A stretch of DNA of 8,705 nt from JBOHUC01 sp050733935. GTDB lineage: Bacteria; Eisenbacteria; RBG-16-71-46; DASYSL01. The stretch is taken from assembly GCA_050733935.1 (NCBI GenBank), contig JBOHUC010000046.1:1-8705 (forward strand), read 5' to 3'. Of the stretch, positions 5,404-8,705 are shown piece by piece. The position numbers and the translations under genes were made by a program. Position 1 is the first letter of the stretch, and every line of letters starts with the position of its first letter. The notes under the pieces were generated by a model. It saw only the letters and a program-made list of their open reading frames with translations. It had not been told where the DNA came from and made no database searches.

Positions 5404-6729
5404 ATGGATCCATCGAACGCACCGCGCGCGCGTCACCCGCTGTTCGCCCCGTACTACGCCCTCGTCGTCCTCGGCGCCCTTCTCTATCTCTGGTTCGTGC
5501 GCCCCGAGCCGGGCCCCGTGCCCTGGATCGGCCTCCTCGTCACGCTCGGCCTCATGGTGCTCGCGGATCTCGTCCCCGTGCGCATGCCCGGAGGAGGATT
5601 CGTCACCCCCGGCGCGTCGATCGACTTCGCGTCGATCCTCGTGTTCGGCGGGCCGTGGACGGCGATCCTGAACGTCCTCTCGACCGTCGTGGGCCAGCTC
5701 GTGCTCCGCAAGCAGAGCCCGGTACGCGTCCTGTTCAACGCGTCCATGTACGTGGTCATGATCGCGGCCGCCGCGGGGGCGCTCCAGGCACTCGGAGGGC
5801 AGCCCGGCCGGCTCGATCTTCCGGGCGACGGACCCGCGCTCCTCGCGTGTGCGCTCACGTACTTCCTGGTGAACGGCTTCGGGCTCTCCGCCGTGCTCGC
5901 GCTCACGGGCGGGACATCGGCGTGGCGCGTGTTCCAGGTCAACTACCTGATCACCGCCCTCAATCACCTGAGCTATCTCGCGCTCGGAGCGGTTGCGGCG
6001 TTCGCGTTCTTCCGGCTCGGGACCTGGGCGCTCGCGATTTTCCTCCTGCCGATTCTCCTCGCGAGCCTGTCGTTCCGGAGATACTTCGAGATGAAGCAGG
6101 ATCTCCTCGAGTTCGTGCGCGCGCTCGCCGAAGTGCTCGAGGAGGTCGATCCGTACACGCGCCAGCACTCGATCCGTGTGGCCGAGTACTCGAAAGTCCT
6201 GGCGCGCGCGATCGGCCTGTCGGAGCGCGCCGTGCAGGATCTCGAATACGGAGCATTGCTCCACGATCTCGGAAAGGTCGGCCGCCAGTACCAGTACATC
6301 CTCCAGAAACCGGGACGCCTGTCGCTCGAGGAGCAGTCGACGATGCGCGCGCACCCGGCCCAGGGTGCTGCGATCGTCGAGAAGGTGCGCGCGCTCCGGC
6401 ACGCGGCCGACATCGTGCGCAATCACCACGAGCGCCCGGACGGGCTCGGCTATCCGTTCGGCCTTCGGGGCGACGACATTCCGATCGGGGCACGGATCGT
6501 GATGGTCGCCGACGCCTATGACGCCATGACGTCCGACCGGCCGTACCGGCGCGCGATGCCGCCCGAGCGCGCGGTCGCGGAGCTTCGCAAGCACGCGGGC
6601 ACGCAGTTCGACGAGAGCGTGATCACAGCCCTCGAGCGACTCGTGGCCGCCGGACGATTCCCGCTCCTCCATCCGGCGGGCGTGGCCGAGGAGGCCCTCG
6701 ATCTTCCGCCCGCGCGGCGCGGGGCCTGA
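5404..6729 (+). CDS. Membrane-anchored HD-GYP domain phosphodiesterase
   Basis: A 441-residue protein. The first ~220 residues form a polytopic membrane domain with roughly seven hydrophobic segments, beginning YYALVVLGALLYLWFV near residue 18 and ending near GTWALAIFLLPILLASLSF. A cytoplasmic HD-GYP domain follows (about 235-430). Metal-ligand candidates are all present: His255 (RQHS), His287-Asp288 with Lys291 (HDLGK), His317, His341-His342 (HHERPDG) and Asp370 (VADAYDAM). GYP is at 349-351. HD-GYP enzymes hydrolyse cyclic di-GMP and sometimes other cyclic dinucleotides, so membrane-sensed control of a second messenger is inferred. The loop after HDLGKVG reads RQYQY instead of the usual VPD. 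The ATG at 5404 has only a weak GGGGG ribosome-binding site (5389-5393) and a better GGAGGG at 5381-5386 that is rather far. No GGDEF partner lies in the window. The gene overlaps purM by one base. Confidence 0.93.
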   Translation: MDPSNAPRARHPLFAPYYALVVLGALLYLWFVRPEPGPVPWIGLLVTLGLMVLADLVPVRMPGGGFVTPGASIDFASILVFGGPWTAILNVLSTVVGQLVLRKQSPVRVLFNASMYVVMIAAAAGALQALGGQPGRLDLPGDGPALLACALTYFLVNGFGLSAVLALTGGTSAWRVFQVNYLITALNHLSYLALGAVAAFAFFRLGTWALAIFLLPILLASLSFRRYFEMKQDLLEFVRALAEVLEEVDPYTRQHSIRVAEYSKVLARAIGLSERAVQDLEYGALLHDLGKVGRQYQYILQKPGRLSLEEQSTMRAHPAQGAAIVEKVRALRHAADIVRNHHERPDGLGYPFGLRGDDIPIGARIVMVADAYDAMTSDRPYRRAMPPERAVAELRKHAGTQFDESVITALERLVAAGRFPLLHPAGVAEEALDLPPARRGA

Positions 6730-7751
6730 TGCGCTACCGGGAGGCGGGCGTCGACATCGAACGTGCGGACCGGGCCCTGAAGAGCCTCGGGGAGACGATC
6801 CGCTCGACCTTCACGCCGTGGGTGCGCGGGGACGTCGGCCACTTCGCGGGCCTCATCGAAGTGCCGGGATCGTCGCCCGACACGCCGCTCCTCGCCGCGA
6901 GCACGGACGGCGTCGGCACGAAGCTCCTGATCGCGCGCGACACGAAGCGCTACGCGGGCGTGGCCGGCGACCTGGTCCGCCACTGCGTGAACGACATCCT
7001 CGTGCTCGGGGCGACGCCGCTCTTCTTCCTCGACTACTTCGCGTGCGGGCGGCTCGATCCCTTTGTCCTGACCGAGAGTGTGCGCGGCATCGCCGAGGCG
7101 TGTCGCGCGGACGGCCTGGCCCTCCTGGGCGGCGAAACGGCCGAGATGCCCGACCTCTATCCGGAAGGCGACTACGACCTCGCGGGGACGATCGTCGGCA
7201 CCGTGCGCAGGGAGAAGGTCGTGGACGGTCGTGACATTCGCCCGGGCGACGAGCTCTGGGCTCTGCCGTCGGCCGGTCTCCACACGAACGGCTACTCGCT
7301 CGCGCGCCGCATCGTCACGCGCGCGGGCCTTTCGTGGAACGATCCGATGCCGGGCGCCGACGGAACCGTGGCGGACGTGCTGCTCCTGCCGCACCGCTCG
7401 TATCGGGCGGTGCTTGGCGCACCGCTCGAGGCGGGCGCGATCGCGGGGCTCGCGCACGTGACCGGCGGAGGCATTCCCGGAAACCTGGTGCGCGTGCTGC
7501 CCGAGGGAACCCGGGCGCGCGTCGAACGCGCGTCGTGGAGCTGGCCGGCCGTCTTCCGCGCGCTCGCGACGCTCGGCGAAGTCGAGCGCGACGAGATGGA
7601 GTCGGTGATGAACCTCGGTGTCGGCATGATCCTCGTGCTCCATCCGGAGCGTGTGGCGGTGGTGCGCGAGGGGCTCGAGGCGGCCGGCGAGAAGCCGTGG
7701 CGCCTGGGAACGATCGAAGCGGGTCCCCGCGAAGTCCGGATGATCGGCTAG
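6729..7751 (+). CDS. purM: Phosphoribosylformylglycinamidine cyclo-ligase (AIR synthetase)
   Basis: Fifth step of purine synthesis: ATP-dependent ring closure of formylglycinamidine ribonucleotide to aminoimidazole ribonucleotide in the cytosol. The 340-residue length is normal. Family signatures are present in order: YREAGVDI (3-10), STDGVGTKL (58-66, ATP and substrate loop), HCVNDILVLGATPLFFLDY (85-103), GGETAEMP (134-141), then SAGLHTNGYSLAR, HVTGGGIPGNL and MNLGVGM. The ATG shares its A with the TGA of the HD-GYP gene (TGATG), so translation is probably coupled by termination-reinitiation. No separate ribosome-binding site stands out. Other purine genes, such as purN, are not next to it here. 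Nothing suggests loss of function. Confidence 0.97.
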   Translation: MRYREAGVDIERADRALKSLGETIRSTFTPWVRGDVGHFAGLIEVPGSSPDTPLLAASTDGVGTKLLIARDTKRYAGVAGDLVRHCVNDILVLGATPLFFLDYFACGRLDPFVLTESVRGIAEACRADGLALLGGETAEMPDLYPEGDYDLAGTIVGTVRREKVVDGRDIRPGDELWALPSAGLHTNGYSLARRIVTRAGLSWNDPMPGADGTVADVLLLPHRSYRAVLGAPLEAGAIAGLAHVTGGGIPGNLVRVLPEGTRARVERASWSWPAVFRALATLGEVERDEMESVMNLGVGMILVLHPERVAVVREGLEAAGEKPWRLGTIEAGPREVRMIG

Positions 7752-7819
7752 GCAGAGCCGGGAACCTCTCGCTTGAACGCGAGCGGTTTCGCTGTCACCC
7801 GCCTCCGTGGGGATCGCGC
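7752..7819 (+). other. Short spacer with a minor hairpin between purM and the regulator gene
   Basis: CTCGC at 7768-7772 pairs with GCGAG at 7779-7783 around a 6-nt loop; there is no T-run. GGGGA at 7809-7813 lies 6 nt before the GTG at 7820 and is a good ribosome-binding site for the next gene. I see no convincing promoter, so the regulator may be read from the purM transcript. Confidence 0.35.
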
Positions 7820-8705
7820 GTGCCGGTTTCGGAAGACGATCGCACTCCGTGGGGCCGGGACGAGGCGCTGCTCGCCGCCCGCGCGCTTCTCGAACGCGCA
7901 GCGGCCGCCGCCCTGCCGATCCTCGTCCTGGGTGAGAGCGGAACCGGGAAGGAGCGTGCGGCGCGCGCGGCCCATGCCGCGTCGGGGCGCGCGAGCGGGC
8001 CATTCGTTGCTCTCAACTGTGGCGCGATTCCGGATGCGCTGATCGAAAGCGAGCTCTTCGGTCATGCGCGCGGTGCGTTCACCGGCGCGTTCGTGGCCCG
8101 CGCCGGGCTCCTCGAAGCGGCGAGCGGCGGCACGCTGTTCTTCGACGAAGTGGGGGACGCGAGCGCGCTCCTCCAGGCCAAGCTCCTGCGCGTGCTCGCG
8201 GACGGGACGTTCCGGCGCGTCGGCGAGACGCGCGAGCGCGTTGCGGACGTGCGCGTCGTGGCCGCGACCCATCGCGATCTCGAGGCGGACGTGCAGGCCC
8301 ATCGGTTCCGCGAGGATCTGTGGTACCGTCTCGCGGCCGTGGAGGTGCGGCTCCCGCCGTTGCGAGCGCGCGGCTCCGACGTGCTGTGGCTTGCGGCGCG
8401 GTTTCTGTCCGAGCGCGTGCCCGGCGCCGAGTTCGACGCGGCGGCGAAGCGCGCGCTCCTCGCATACGCCTGGCCCGGCAACGTGCGCGAGCTCGAGTGG
8501 GCGGTCGCGCGTGCGGCGATGGACACGAAGGCCGACGCGAGCGTGCCGCTCAGCGCGTTGCCCGAGCGCATGCGGGCCGCCGTTCCAGCGACGGCGCGAG
8601 GTCTGCGGGCACCGCGGACACCGCGGGCCGCGCGGGCTCTGCATGCGCACGCGCTCGCAAGCGAGATCACGAGCCTCGAAGAGCGGCGCATTCGCGAGGC
8701 GCTCG
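7820..8705 (+). CDS. Sigma-54-dependent AAA+ transcription activator, no N-terminal sensor domain (3' end outside window)
   Basis: Bacterial enhancer-binding protein that remodels RNA polymerase holding sigma-54, using ATP. From the GTG at 7820 the first 295 residues are visible. Walker A is GESGTGKE (38-45), the sigma-54 contact loop is an intact GAFTGA (85-90), and Walker B is GGTLFFDE (103-110). The arginine-finger region FREDLWYRL and the sensor II motif WPGNVREL (218-225) follow. An Arg/Ala-rich linker (about 250-275) leads to LEERRIREAL, the usual start of a Fis-type helix-turn-helix, where the window ends. Only about 20 residues precede the AAA+ core, so there is no receiver, GAF or PAS domain; this is the PspF-like layout, which is often controlled by a separate inhibitor protein. 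The frame is open further upstream, but the GTG with its GGGGA is the best start. Its target promoters are unknown. Confidence 0.93.
   Translation, partial: MPVSEDDRTPWGRDEALLAARALLERAAAAALPILVLGESGTGKERAARAAHAASGRASGPFVALNCGAIPDALIESELFGHARGAFTGAFVARAGLLEAASGGTLFFDEVGDASALLQAKLLRVLADGTFRRVGETRERVADVRVVAATHRDLEADVQAHRFREDLWYRLAAVEVRLPPLRARGSDVLWLAARFLSERVPGAEFDAAAKRALLAYAWPGNVRELEWAVARAAMDTKADASVPLSALPERMRAAVPATARGLRAPRTPRAARALHAHALASEITSLEERRIREAL

Noticed and set aside
5272..6672. A 466-codon minus-strand frame opposite the HD-GYP gene
   Set aside because: Low-complexity charged translation and full overlap with a gene carrying all catalytic motifs; a codon-bias shadow.
6516..8003. A 495-codon minus-strand frame opposite purM and the regulator gene
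   Set aside because: Shadow of purM and the sigma-54 activator; no recognisable domain.

Overview
The window comes from a high-GC bacterium with densely packed, codirectional genes: everything coding is on the + strand and the third codon positions are strongly G/C. Housekeeping genes (rsfS, argS, purM and a long-chain polyprenyl diphosphate synthase of the quinone or lipid-carrier type), a sigma-54 activator and an HD-GYP signalling protein fit an uncultured Gram-negative-type bacterium. The phylum cannot be fixed from the sequence. There are no tRNA or rRNA genes, insertion sequences, CRISPR arrays or signs of recent transfer.

Region 1 (2-3916) is a tight run of a 5'-truncated polyprenyl synthase, rsfS, argS and a PfkB-family kinase. 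Gaps are 16 nt, a 23-nt overlap and 7 nt, so it is probably one transcript. ArgS is notable because both histidines of its HIGH signature are asparagines (NVVN), while KMSKR is intact.

Region 2 (3917-5403) is the unusual part. A strong-looking extended -10 promoter (TGcTATAGT) drives an uncharacterised two-domain protein with a roughly 110-residue Gly/Ala/Pro/Ser linker. Its consensus Shine-Dalgarno sequence points to a CTG start. Next come a leader with three GCGGAGCG repeats, a 30-nt stem-loop with a UACG tetraloop, a very good ribosome-binding site, and a 37-codon gene. That small gene encodes an acidic peptide with a hydrophobic amphipathic N-terminal half and a tail carrying two exact GKGGW repeats, the second at the extreme C-terminus. 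A 170-nt spacer with two further hairpins follows.

Region 3 (5404-8705) holds a polytopic membrane HD-GYP phosphodiesterase, purM overlapping it by one base (TGATG), and a sigma-54 AAA+ activator that lacks an N-terminal sensor domain and is cut by the window end.

The most interesting hypothesis is that the two-domain protein, the GKGGW peptide and the membrane HD-GYP protein form one functional unit. The peptide could be a signal, a modified-peptide precursor or a small membrane-associated regulator. The sequence shows the adjacency and the gene-like character of the peptide, but its function is inference.
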